DNA of 64,000 nt from an uncultured Bacteroidota bacterium (GTDB lineage: Bacteria > Bacteroidota > Bacteroidia > Bacteroidales > UBA932): assembly GCA_937901965.1 (NCBI GenBank), contig CALGSW010000012.1:99591-163590 (forward strand), written 5' to 3'. Under the pieces are notes generated by a model. That model searched no databases. It was not told the origin of the DNA and was given only the letters and a program-made list of their open reading frames with translations. Numbering within the stretch: the stretch's first letter is position 1; the number at the start of each line of letters is the position of its first letter. Below, one piece after another: positions 35,389 to 44,258 of the stretch. The translations under genes were made by a program, and so were the position numbers.

Positions 35389-36153
35389 CTATAATAAAGG
35401 ATTATTAATAATTTCATCTACAGTAAGTTTAATATAAGAGAAGTCACCTTCCGGCCTTTTATAAATGGCCTCTGCTTTTTTGGGCAATCTCATACCGTCA
35501 AATATTCCATACTCACTTACAGGTGTTCTCCACGGTAGGAGGCGGAAGCTTTTCCCCCCTACTGATTCATATCTCTCTTCACTCATGAAATCAATCAGCC
35601 TTCCGTCTTCATGAAACAGTAATTTTGCAGAGACCCTTGATGGCCCGTTGAATCTGGCAATAACACTGAGATTGTCAATTATCTCCCATTGTATATCAGG
35701 ATTAATAAGCGTCCCGGGGGCAAGCAGACACATGTCATTTAAAAGAGTAACCGTTTCACTCTGATTCATTTCAGGACCCTTTGCATTAACTAATGTAAAC
35801 AATCCAAGAAGTTTTATCTTCATTGTTGCTTCACCACCCTTATAAGAGTGCAGACCAAATGCAGGTATTCCGGATTTGATTGCCTTTATGTAGAAAAAAC
35901 GTTCATACCGGTCCATGAAATTGTACTGTTCTGATATCAGTTCCATCCATGGATCTTGTGGATTTCCACGTATTTTTCCGTTTGTTTTAACGAAAAAATG
36001 GCTTGTCAAAGGTCTCCCGACAGCACCTGTAAAGCGAATATATTTTGCAACCACATCCGGGAGTTTTTCAAGATCACTCTCCTGTAGGATTGCTTCACTC
36101 TTGCGGACTCTGGATAGTCCATTTAATACTAGTGTATTGTAAGTTTTTTTCAC
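35389..36153 (-). CDS. DUF6544-like protein
   Basis: A 254-residue soluble-looking protein with no signal peptide or membrane helix. The pattern LPDVVAKYIRFTGAVGRP, then FVKTNGKIRG, a basic YERFFYIKA strand, GLHSYKGGEATMKIKLLGLF and NDMCLLAPGTLI, fits my memory of DUF6544 (formerly DUF6920), a family of unknown function with a lipocalin-like strand pattern. The start is GTG at 36153. It lies between MuiA/DUF4139 (33 bp upstream) and the TspO-like gene (6 bp downstream). Confidence 0.6.
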   Translation of the reverse strand: MKKTYNTLVLNGLSRVRKSEAILQESDLEKLPDVVAKYIRFTGAVGRPLTSHFFVKTNGKIRGNPQDPWMELISEQYNFMDRYERFFYIKAIKSGIPAFGLHSYKGGEATMKIKLLGLFTLVNAKGPEMNQSETVTLLNDMCLLAPGTLINPDIQWEIIDNLSVIARFNGPSRVSAKLLFHEDGRLIDFMSEERYESVGGKSFRLLPWRTPVSEYGIFDGMRLPKKAEAIYKRPEGDFSYIKLTVDEIINNPLL

Positions 36154-36185
36154 GGTATAAAATCAATATGTTATATCATTAGTAT

Positions 36186-37793
36186 CTACTTAATTATTGT
36201 TTTATTCTTTGGATACTTAATAGTATAATTCAAATTGAGTTCTTTGACGGCAGCCGGTGCCAGTGAAAACTGCCAGTTTACCTCACCGCTTTGAGGATCA
36301 AGGTTTCCTCCGGAAAGGTTTTGGCTGATTACTTCAATCTCTTCATTAGTAGACAGAGGAATCTGATCTTTAACCTCAATATCAACAGGAGTGTTTTTAT
36401 TGTTCCGGATAGTTATTTTCCAGCCGACAGCGTCCTCTCTTTTATTTCCTATAAACCTCTTGCTCGTGAAGTCTGTTGTCTGCTCTCGCAATATTGATAT
36501 TCCCTTATCTCTTCCGAGTGAGAAGTCAAGTGTATCAGAAGATGCTTCAGTATTAATATAAGCAGAACCAATATACCTCCCTTCAAAAAATATACTTGCC
36601 TCACCCGGGAGGAGATTGTATTTTTCACGGTCAGGTACTCTTGCCACAAGGAAAGCGTCTTTATCAAGTTTAGGAACGGCATAGTATTTAAATATTGCCG
36701 GCATCTCGTAAGATGTAAGGTCTGCAGTGTGCTTTTCGCCATCTGATTTAATGGTATACTTTTCTTTAACCACAAATTCAACTGAAGTTTGTCTCTCTTC
36801 AAGAGCTGCAGGAGGAGCAAAAGATTCAGGGGATTCCATAACATTACGTGCGACTACTACCTCTTCCAGCATCAAATCCTTTTTCATAGCTCCTCTGCCA
36901 TATGCAATAATTTCAGGATATCTGAGGTAGTACGGAGTTATGACAGGCACCACTCCCGAGAGGTTAGGATTGGAAGAGGAGAGGCGTAGTGATATATTAT
37001 CCCAGTTTTCCCCGGTTTTCTGTACAATTTCTGCTTTATAATTCAAATTTACCGGCTTGCCTAAACTCTCGGCCCTGATGTCATAAAGGGGTTTCCACGA
37101 AGCATTTGAAGAGACATACGAAAGTCTCATATTGTATTTGCCTGCGGTTGAGGCATCTATTTTTACGACAACCTCTCCGGCAGGCTGGTTATCCTCTTTT
37201 TTCATTATATCAATCTGCCTCACGAGAGAGTCCCTTTGGGATGAGAGCTCTTTAACCACACTGTTTTTTGCAATTTCCTTCATTTTGAGTGCCGAGAAAC
37301 GGCTGCTGTAGTATTCGGAAATTTGCTGAAGCGAAGCGATTGTAAGAGTTGTGCTTTTACCGGTTATCTCCCTGTTTGCTCTCAAAAAATCCATCTCTTC
37401 TAAAATAACCGATAGGTTTGCTTGCTCTGTTGTGATTTTACCCTCCAAATCCTCCAGCCTTTTCTCCAGTTTGTTAAGCTCATCACTCATGTCGCTTTTA
37501 CCCAGATAATTATTCCTTAGTGTTACGGAGAGTATGGTAATTTTGTTATCTGATGTAAACTGGACACTGTTTCTTATAATGTTGCGCGACAAGTTCTCAA
37601 ATTTGATAAATGAGACCCCTTTGGGCAAATCGGCAGAAGCCTCTCTTGATATTTCAGCTCCGTCCAGGAAGAGAGTAACTTCAGCAATTTTTGAATAAAC
37701 TTTTCTTGTGTCTGCTTCTGCAACCTGAGCAGATGTCTCAGCAGTAAGCAATGCTGAAAAGATTAAGGAGACAATGATTAGCTTCGTTTTCAT
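36186..37793 (-). CDS. MuiA family protein (DUF4140/DUF4139)
   Basis: A 535-residue exported protein. Signal peptide 1-23 (LIIVSLIFSALLTAETSAQ), then the DUF4140 domain with VTLFLDGAEISREASADLP, a coiled-coil stretch of about 90-190 rich in Leu/Glu/Lys, and the DUF4139 beta domain with YVSSNASWKPLYDIRAES and GWKITIRNNKNTPVDIEVKD. Named after mucoidy inhibitor A; the molecular function is unknown and it probably acts in the periplasm or at the surface. It is the first gene of a four-gene minus-strand set ending with the BFD-like gene. Confidence 0.88.
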   Translation of the reverse strand: MKTKLIIVSLIFSALLTAETSAQVAEADTRKVYSKIAEVTLFLDGAEISREASADLPKGVSFIKFENLSRNIIRNSVQFTSDNKITILSVTLRNNYLGKSDMSDELNKLEKRLEDLEGKITTEQANLSVILEEMDFLRANREITGKSTTLTIASLQQISEYYSSRFSALKMKEIAKNSVVKELSSQRDSLVRQIDIMKKEDNQPAGEVVVKIDASTAGKYNMRLSYVSSNASWKPLYDIRAESLGKPVNLNYKAEIVQKTGENWDNISLRLSSSNPNLSGVVPVITPYYLRYPEIIAYGRGAMKKDLMLEEVVVARNVMESPESFAPPAALEERQTSVEFVVKEKYTIKSDGEKHTADLTSYEMPAIFKYYAVPKLDKDAFLVARVPDREKYNLLPGEASIFFEGRYIGSAYINTEASSDTLDFSLGRDKGISILREQTTDFTSKRFIGNKREDAVGWKITIRNNKNTPVDIEVKDQIPLSTNEEIEVISQNLSGGNLDPQSGEVNWQFSLAPAAVKELNLNYTIKYPKNKTIIK

Positions 37794-38024
37794 TACTATA
37801 TTTTTTGCATTATTAAGAACAATATTTGCGATTAAATTGTTGACTGAATCAGATAACTAAATTAGTCATTTTTCACCACTTGTAGCCAATGAGTGCAAAT
37901 CTTGAATATTTTTTTAAAAAAATGAATGCAGGGCACATATTTTGCATAACATAGGCAATACTTTTTCTTTCACATTGTAAGCAAAAAGTAATAAATTATA
38001 ACTTATTATTACTCAAAAGTTGCT

Positions 38025-38432
38025 ATGAATAAAAAAACTATTGTAACCGGGGTTATTGGAGCTGATGTTCACGCAGTGGGCAATAAAATTCTTGCCTTTG
38101 CGCTTGAGCAGGCAGGATATAATGTTGTAAACCTTGGTGTGATGGTCTCTCAGGAGGAGTACATTGAGGCTGCTCTAGAAACAAATGCAGATGCTATTCT
38201 TGTATCTTCACTATACGGTCACGGAGAAATTGACTGTAACGGGCTAAGGGAGAAGTGTGAAGAGGCAGGGCTTAAAAACATTCCATTGCTGGCAGGCGGA
38301 AATCTCGTAGTGGGAAAGCAGGATTTTGCAGAGGTTGAAAAGAGGTTTATGGAGATGGGATTTACCAAAGTTTATCCTCCGGGAACACAACCTGAAACTA
38401 CACTTGAAGATTTGAAATCAATGCTGGGATAG
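38025..38432 (+). CDS. glmS: Glutamate mutase sigma (small, B12-binding) subunit
   Basis: Cobalamin-binding subunit of methylaspartate mutase, which converts L-glutamate to (2S,3S)-3-methylaspartate. The 135 residues carry the DxHxxG motif DVHAVG with His16, the lower axial cobalt ligand, plus SSLYGHGEID and LLAGGNLVVG for the nucleotide tail. First gene of a nine-gene plus-strand operon; glmL follows after 2 bp. The 231 bp upstream are AT-rich; I see no cobalamin riboswitch and only a one-mismatch -7 candidate TACTTTTT at 37959. Confidence 0.97.
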   Translation: MNKKTIVTGVIGADVHAVGNKILAFALEQAGYNVVNLGVMVSQEEYIEAALETNADAILVSSLYGHGEIDCNGLREKCEEAGLKNIPLLAGGNLVVGKQDFAEVEKRFMEMGFTKVYPPGTQPETTLEDLKSMLG

Positions 38433-38434
38433 AG

Positions 38435-39817
38435 ATGATCTACCTTACAGCAGATATCGGCAGCACTTATACAAAACTTGTCGCTATTGAAACAGAAAGC
38501 GGTGAGATACTGGGAACGGCGTGCGCCTTCACTACCATCGGAACAGATGTGAGAGAGGGTTTTCACGCCGCTCTCCGTAAACTTGAGGCTGGAACGGGAG
38601 AGCTGAAGTATGACCGTCTTCTGTGCTGCAGCAGTGCGGCAGGCGGATTAAAAATGGTAGCTCTGGGGTTAGTCCCGGATTTAACAGCAAAAGCAGCCAG
38701 ACTGGCAGCATCCAGTGCCGGTGCAAAGGTTGTAAAAACATATTCATTTGAGATATCAAAAACTGAGCAGCAGGAGATTGAGGAGATTTCTCCGGATCTT
38801 ATTCTTCTTTGCGGTGGGACGGATGGCGGCAACAGAGAGGTAATAACCGCAAATGCAAAGAGACTCTGTGACATCAAAGGGAACTTCGCGACTGTTGTTG
38901 CGGGTAACAAAAGCGCGTCTCATGAACTGCAGGAGATATTTGAAAGATGGGGCAGACAGTTTGTCATAACTGAGAATGTCATGCCTGAGTTTAATAAACT
39001 CAATATTGAGCCGGCCAGAAAATGTATTGAAGAGCTATTCATAAACAGGATAGTTGAGGCAAAAGGTCTCTCTCTTCTGCAGAAAATGAGCGGATATGAG
39101 ATTATTCCTACACCTCTTGCTGTAATGAGGGCTTGTGAGCTGCTTAGTAAGGGATATGGAGATGAGAATGGGTTAGGTGAATTAATGGCTGTAGATTTGG
39201 GGGGTGCTACAACAGATATTTATTCAATGAGTGATGGCAGGCCATCTCTTGAAAACATGCTTCCAAAAGGTCTTCCAGAACCCTATGCAAAAAGAAGCGT
39301 GGAGGGAGATCTGGGAATGAGGTACAGTTTGCCATCTCTTAAGGAGGCGACAGATTTGAGAATTATCTCTGCTTATGCAGATGCTCCGGTTAGCGAGGTT
39401 GAGCAGTGGCTGGAACTTTGTACTGCAAATCCGGATGTGATTGCAGATATGGGGTCACTGCAGCAGAGAGTTGAAGAGGCGCTGGCAAGAGTCGCCATTG
39501 AGATTGCTACAGAGAGGCATTCTGGTGTTGTAGAGAGTGTTTATACACCTCTTGGACAGATGTTTGCTCTTACCGGAAAGGATTTGTCTGAGGTTCCGGC
39601 GGTTATTGGAATTGGGGGTGCGCTAATTAACAGTGAAAACCCTGCAAAGATTCTGGAGGGATCAAAATATGACAGCCGGCGATTTATGTATGCAAAGCCA
39701 AGAAATCCAAAATACTATCTTGATTCAAGATATATTTTCGCCTCTATGGGTTTGCTTAGCCATGTTGATTCTAAACTGGCACTTAGAATAATGAAAAAAG
39801 AGATAAAAGAAATATAA
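38435..39817 (+). CDS. glmL: MutL-type glutamate mutase accessory protein
   Basis: ASKHA-fold ATPase of 460 residues that accompanies B12 mutases and is thought to help keep the cofactor active. It opens with the phosphate-1 motif TADIGSTYTKL, has LCGGTDGG near residue 127, phosphate-2 AVDLGGATTDIYS near residue 250, and GIGGALIN near the end. It sits between the two catalytic subunits, the usual order glmS-glmL-glmE. Gap to glmE is 12 bp. Confidence 0.95.
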   Translation: MIYLTADIGSTYTKLVAIETESGEILGTACAFTTIGTDVREGFHAALRKLEAGTGELKYDRLLCCSSAAGGLKMVALGLVPDLTAKAARLAASSAGAKVVKTYSFEISKTEQQEIEEISPDLILLCGGTDGGNREVITANAKRLCDIKGNFATVVAGNKSASHELQEIFERWGRQFVITENVMPEFNKLNIEPARKCIEELFINRIVEAKGLSLLQKMSGYEIIPTPLAVMRACELLSKGYGDENGLGELMAVDLGGATTDIYSMSDGRPSLENMLPKGLPEPYAKRSVEGDLGMRYSLPSLKEATDLRIISAYADAPVSEVEQWLELCTANPDVIADMGSLQQRVEEALARVAIEIATERHSGVVESVYTPLGQMFALTGKDLSEVPAVIGIGGALINSENPAKILEGSKYDSRRFMYAKPRNPKYYLDSRYIFASMGLLSHVDSKLALRIMKKEIKEI

Positions 39818-39829
39818 AATCAAAACACG

Positions 39830-41281
39830 ATGGAAATCAAAAACAAAAGGATTTCAGATGATCTGTTTTTTGCTGAACGTAAAGAGGTGCTTAAACAGTG
39901 GCCTACAGGGCAGAGTGTCAATTTTGACGAAGCTGTAAAGTACCAGAAAGCAATTGCAGAAAAGAGAAGATTCGGAAATAAACTTGCTGAGGCAGACAAA
40001 AGCGGGGAGACACTTATCCAGCCAAGAGCAGGGGTTGCACTTTATGAAGAGCACATTAAACTTTTAAAATACCTGGAAACAGAGGGAGAGGCAGATCTCC
40101 TTCCTACTACTGTTGACAGCTATACAAGGCTTAACAGATACACCGAGGCTCAGACAGGTATTGAGAAGAGTAAGGAGACAGGAAGGTCTATGCTTAATGG
40201 TTTTCCAATTGTGAACTACGGAGTGGATATCTGCAGAATGGTGACATCATCACTTGACTCGCCTGTTCAGGTGCGTCACGGAACTCCTGATGCAAGACTT
40301 CTTACAGAGATTTCAATTGCAGGAGGATTCACCTCTTATGAGGGTGGCGGGATTTCCTACAATATTCCATACTCAAAGAACCACTCACTTGAGAAGACTA
40401 TTGCTCACTGGCAGTATGCAGACAGGCTTGTAGGTATGTATGAGGAGGCAGGTGTCTCAATAAACAGAGAGCCGTTCGGACCACTTACAGGCACATTGGT
40501 AGCTCCATGTATTTCCAACTCTGTAGCAGTTCTTGAATCACTTCTTGCTGCTGAGCAGGGTGTGAAAGATATTACGGTAGGATATGGTCAGTGCGGCAAT
40601 CTGATTCAGGACGTAGCGGCTGTCCGTTCACTCAAAATGATGACCAGAGAGTATCTTGACAGATTCGGATACAGAGATGTTAAGGTGACTACAGTGTTCC
40701 ACCAGTGGATGGGCGGATTCCCTCAGGATGAGTCAAAATCATTTGGCGTTATATCATGGGGTGCGGCAGCGGCAGTACTTGCAAAGGCTACTAAGGTGAT
40801 TGTTAAGACTCCGCACGAGGCTATGGGAGTTCCTACAAAAGAGGCAAATGCATCGGGCCTGAGGGCGACAAAACAGCTGACTTCAATGCTTAAAGACCAG
40901 AGTTTCACTGAAATTCCTGCAGTTGTGGCTGAAAGCAATATAATAATGCAGGAGATGAGATGCATTCTTGGTAAGGTTGAGGAGCTGGGTAAAGGTGACT
41001 TTGCTCTTGGAACTATTGCCGCATTTGAAGCAGGTGTTATTGATGTTCCGTTTGCACCAAGCAGATTCAATGCCGGCAAAGTTATGCCTGCAAGAGACAA
41101 CTCAGGTGCAGTAAGACTTCTGGAAATTGGAAATATTCCATTCACAAAGGATCTTAAAGATTTCCACAGAGAGAAACTGGAACAGAGGGCAGCTTTTGAA
41201 AAAAGGCCGGTAAGTTTCCAGATGGTTATAGATGATGTATACGCAATAGGTAAGGGATTCCTTGTAGGAAGACCTAAATAG
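39830..41281 (+). CDS. glmE: Glutamate mutase epsilon subunit
   Basis: Catalytic TIM-barrel subunit of methylaspartate mutase; with GlmS it forms the E2S2 enzyme that needs adenosylcobalamin. 483 residues, the family's standard size. Seen: GFPIVNYGVDICRMV, QVRHGTPDARLL (substrate-binding Arg), EGGGISYNIPYSK and FHQWMGGFPQDE. It ends 17 bp before the methylaspartate ammonia-lyase gene. Confidence 0.97.
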   Translation: MEIKNKRISDDLFFAERKEVLKQWPTGQSVNFDEAVKYQKAIAEKRRFGNKLAEADKSGETLIQPRAGVALYEEHIKLLKYLETEGEADLLPTTVDSYTRLNRYTEAQTGIEKSKETGRSMLNGFPIVNYGVDICRMVTSSLDSPVQVRHGTPDARLLTEISIAGGFTSYEGGGISYNIPYSKNHSLEKTIAHWQYADRLVGMYEEAGVSINREPFGPLTGTLVAPCISNSVAVLESLLAAEQGVKDITVGYGQCGNLIQDVAAVRSLKMMTREYLDRFGYRDVKVTTVFHQWMGGFPQDESKSFGVISWGAAAAVLAKATKVIVKTPHEAMGVPTKEANASGLRATKQLTSMLKDQSFTEIPAVVAESNIIMQEMRCILGKVEELGKGDFALGTIAAFEAGVIDVPFAPSRFNAGKVMPARDNSGAVRLLEIGNIPFTKDLKDFHREKLEQRAAFEKRPVSFQMVIDDVYAIGKGFLVGRPK

Positions 41282-41298
41282 TTATAAAGGGTATTAGT

Positions 41299-42543
41299 AT
41301 GAAAATAACAAAGGTAATTTGTTCAGCCGGAAAGACCGGGTTTTTCTTTGACGACCAGAAGGCCATCAAGGCAGGGGCTAAAAATGACGGAGCATTTTAT
41401 GAAGGTGCTCCTGCAACTGAGGGATTCTCAGCCGTAAGACAGGCAGGGGAATCAATATCAGTTATGTTTGTTCTTGAGAATGGTGCAGTTGCTCATGGTG
41501 ATTGCGCAGCAGTTCAGTATTCAGGTGCAGGTGGAAGAGATCCTCTTTTTCTTGCTAAGGATTTTATCCCTCTTATAGAGAAAGAGATTGCTCCTCTATA
41601 TACAGGAAGAGAGATAACCTCTTTCAAAGAGCTGGCGAATCTGGTGGACAAGAGCAAGAGCCCATCAACCGGTAAACAATATCACACTGCAATCCGTTAT
41701 GGTATAACTCAGGCCTGTCTTGATGCTGTTGCCAAAAGTAAGTCAAAGCTAATGGCCCAGGTTATAGCTGATGAATATGGTACTGAGATTTCAGACAAAA
41801 TGATTCCAATATTCACTCAATCGGGTGACGACAGATATCTGAATGCAGATAAGATGATTATGAAGGCTGCTCAGGTTCTTCCTCACGCACTTTTCAACCA
41901 TGTTGAGGGAAAGGTGGGTTTTAAAGGGGAGAAGATAGCAGCTTATATAGAGTGGCTTAGAGATAGAATAATAAAGCTGAAACCATTTGAGTCATATCAT
42001 CCCACTATTCATATTGATGTTTACGGAACACTCAGCCAGGTCTTCAATAATGATTTTGAGAAAATAGCCGACTATGTGGGTGAACTTTCAAAAATTGCAG
42101 AACCTTTCCACCTTAGAGTAGAGGGACCTGTAGACATGGGAGAGAGGGAGGCACAGATTGATGCATTAAGAACTATCAGAGAGCATATGGAGAGAAAAGG
42201 GATAAAGGCCGAGATAGTTGCCGATGAGTGGTGCAACACCCTTGAGGATATCATAGACTTTACCAAGGCAAAGGCCGGCCATATGGCACAGATTAAGACT
42301 CCGGACCTTGGAGGTATCAATAACTCTATAGAGGCAGTACTCTATTGCAAGAGCCACGGAATGGGTGCATACCTGGGCGGAACATGTAATGAGACAAATC
42401 GCTCTGCAGAGGTTTGTGCACACATAGCAATGGCTACCTCACCTGTTCAGTATCTGGCAAAACCGGGTATGGGAGTTGATGAGGGATATATGATAGTATT
42501 CAATGAAATGAGCAGAATCTCTGCTCTAAAAAATATTCTGTAG
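41299..42543 (+). CDS. mal: Methylaspartate ammonia-lyase
   Basis: Removes ammonia from 3-methylaspartate to give mesaconate. Enolase-superfamily protein of 414 residues. By position it matches the Clostridium tetanomorphum enzyme: metal ligands Asp240 (HIDVYG), Glu275 (RVEGP) and Asp309 (VADEW), catalytic Lys333 in QIKTPDLGG and His196 in LPHALFNH. The AIRYGITQACLDAVA helix is also conserved. Second reaction of the pathway; next gene starts 1 bp after its stop. Confidence 0.96.
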   Translation: MKITKVICSAGKTGFFFDDQKAIKAGAKNDGAFYEGAPATEGFSAVRQAGESISVMFVLENGAVAHGDCAAVQYSGAGGRDPLFLAKDFIPLIEKEIAPLYTGREITSFKELANLVDKSKSPSTGKQYHTAIRYGITQACLDAVAKSKSKLMAQVIADEYGTEISDKMIPIFTQSGDDRYLNADKMIMKAAQVLPHALFNHVEGKVGFKGEKIAAYIEWLRDRIIKLKPFESYHPTIHIDVYGTLSQVFNNDFEKIADYVGELSKIAEPFHLRVEGPVDMGEREAQIDALRTIREHMERKGIKAEIVADEWCNTLEDIIDFTKAKAGHMAQIKTPDLGGINNSIEAVLYCKSHGMGAYLGGTCNETNRSAEVCAHIAMATSPVQYLAKPGMGVDEGYMIVFNEMSRISALKNIL

Positions 42544-42544
42544 T

Positions 42545-43915
42545 ATGGAAGAGATGAGAATTCTGTCGCCTACGGCGATACTTGGTTACGGATTCCCTAT
42601 GGACTCCTTCAAGGAGGGAATGAAACGCAAGCCTCATGTTATTGCAGTGGATGCCGGTTCAACAGATCCGGGTCCCTATTATCTGGGTGCCGGCAAGTCT
42701 TTCACTGATAAAAACTCAGTAAAAAGAGACCTTGCCATCATGATTCCTGCAGCTCTGGAGGCCGGTATACCGGTTATAATAGGGACTGCCGGAGGCAGCG
42801 GCGGAAGGCCTCACGTAGACCTTACTCTGGAGATTGTAAAAGAGATTGCAAAAGAGCAGTCCCTTACATTCAAGCTTGCTGTAATCCAGTCTGAATTTGA
42901 CAAGGAGTTTGTTAAGGAGAAGATACGTAAAGGAGATATTTCACCACTCTTCCCTGCAAAAGAGATTACCGAAGCTGATGCAGATGAGTCAGTGAGAATT
43001 GTTGCTCAGATGGGTGAAGAGCCGTTTATTAAGGCTCTTGAGGGTGGTGCAAATGTGATTCTGGCCGGCCGTTCATATGACCCGTCCGTGTTCTCGGCAC
43101 TTGCTATCAAAGAGGGATTTGATAAAGGGCTGGCTATACACTTGGGTAAGATTCTTGAGTGCGCAGCAATTGCAGCATCTCCGGGAAGTGGCAGCGACTG
43201 TATGTTCGGCTATCTGAGAAAAGATAGTTTTGTACTGGAGCCGCTATCTCCTGCAAGAAAATGTACAACTCTTTCTGTTGCGGCGCATACTCTTTATGAG
43301 AAGACCAATCCTTACATTCTGCCGGGCCCGGGCGGTGCTATAAATCTTCACAACTCAAGTTTTACTCAGATTTCTGATAATATGGTAGAGGTGAAGGGAA
43401 GCAGATTTGTCCCAACTGATGAGTATTTTGTTAAACTTGAAGGTGTAAGGAGAGTGGGATTCAGGACAATCTCATGTGCGGCAACCAAGGATCCTGTCAT
43501 GATTTCTCAGATAGACAAGATAGTTGAGAGTGTAAAGGAGAGGGTTAAAAACAACTTTGAGCATTATGGCATAACCGATTTCTTCCTCGATTTCAAAATC
43601 TATGGCAAGAATGGAGTTATGGCTATGTTCCCGAATCTTGAAACTCAGGTTGCTCACGAACTAATGATAATAATTGAAGCGGTTGCTCCTACACAAGATC
43701 AGGCAGATACTATCTGCGGTTTTGCAAGAAGTACAATGCTTCACTATGGTTACGAAGGCAGAATTTCTACTGCCGGTAATCTTGCATTCCCGTTCTCACC
43801 TTCTGACTGCAAAGTGGGTGAGGTATTTGAGTTTAATGTTTACCACCTGATGAGGGTGGATGATCCTGCAGAATTGTTCCCTGTTAAATATATTCAGTTC
43901 ACAAAGGGCTGCTAA
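42545..43915 (+). CDS. AtuA/DUF1446 family protein
   Basis: A 456-residue cytosolic protein of the acyclic terpene utilisation AtuA family (DUF1446). Seen: an N-terminal part with DAGSTDPGPYYLGAG, GTAGGSGGRPHVDLT and LAGRSYDPSVF, and a middle segment EPLSPARKCTTLSVAAHTLYEK with GPGGAINLHNSSF. The family has no proven reaction; in Pseudomonas it belongs to citronellol breakdown, where a branched hydroxy-acyl-CoA is cleaved. Its place after mal and before the mesaconase genes suggests a step in, or a protective role for, the methylaspartate pathway; this is inference. It is paired with the DUF4387 gene 13 bp downstream. Confidence 0.85.
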   Translation: MEEMRILSPTAILGYGFPMDSFKEGMKRKPHVIAVDAGSTDPGPYYLGAGKSFTDKNSVKRDLAIMIPAALEAGIPVIIGTAGGSGGRPHVDLTLEIVKEIAKEQSLTFKLAVIQSEFDKEFVKEKIRKGDISPLFPAKEITEADADESVRIVAQMGEEPFIKALEGGANVILAGRSYDPSVFSALAIKEGFDKGLAIHLGKILECAAIAASPGSGSDCMFGYLRKDSFVLEPLSPARKCTTLSVAAHTLYEKTNPYILPGPGGAINLHNSSFTQISDNMVEVKGSRFVPTDEYFVKLEGVRRVGFRTISCAATKDPVMISQIDKIVESVKERVKNNFEHYGITDFFLDFKIYGKNGVMAMFPNLETQVAHELMIIIEAVAPTQDQADTICGFARSTMLHYGYEGRISTAGNLAFPFSPSDCKVGEVFEFNVYHLMRVDDPAELFPVKYIQFTKGC

Positions 43916-43928
43916 AAAGGAGACTATC

Positions 43929-44246
43929 ATGGAATACAAATTAATTGATATTGCATCCGTAATAAGGAGCAAAAACTCAGGTCCGTACGAATTGACATTT
44001 GATATAATATTCAAAGATGTTGAGATGTACAAAAGAGTAAAAGAGGCAAAAGCAATTGACGGCAAACTATTTGCATCTCTCTATGAAATTGAGGAGAGCG
44101 ATATAATAAGTCTCGTCTACTTTGACCCGGCAAAAGCTGTCAAGATTACAATTGTACGTCCCATACCTTCAGGGGCATTGGGAGAGACAGATGTGTACGG
44201 AGCTCAGCAGCATGCACCTCTGATGAAGATGAAACTCACACTTTAA
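43929..44246 (+). CDS. DUF4387 protein
   Basis: A 105-residue protein starting MEYKLIDIASVIRSKNSGPY and carrying DIIFKDVEMYKRVKEA, YFDPAKAVKITIVRPIPSG and DVYGAQQHAPL, the DUF4387 pattern. DUF4387 is commonly fused to or next to AtuA/DUF1446 proteins, so the two probably form one complex. The start at 43929 follows the Shine-Dalgarno-like AAGGAGA by about 8 bp; a longer frame from 43860 only overlaps the upstream gene and lacks support. Function unknown. Confidence 0.82.
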   Translation: MEYKLIDIASVIRSKNSGPYELTFDIIFKDVEMYKRVKEAKAIDGKLFASLYEIEESDIISLVYFDPAKAVKITIVRPIPSGALGETDVYGAQQHAPLMKMKLTL

Positions 44247-44258
44247 AGAAGTTGCCTT

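Noticed and set aside
37794..38024. Possible cobalamin riboswitch before the B12-dependent glutamate mutase genes
   Set aside because: GCCAATGAGTGC is the only B12-box-like piece; the box and the pairing arms are not convincing and the leader is too AT-rich.
43860..43928. Longer start for the DUF4387 gene
   Set aside because: It would overlap the AtuA gene by 56 bp and adds residues not seen in the family; the start at 43929 has a clear ribosome site.
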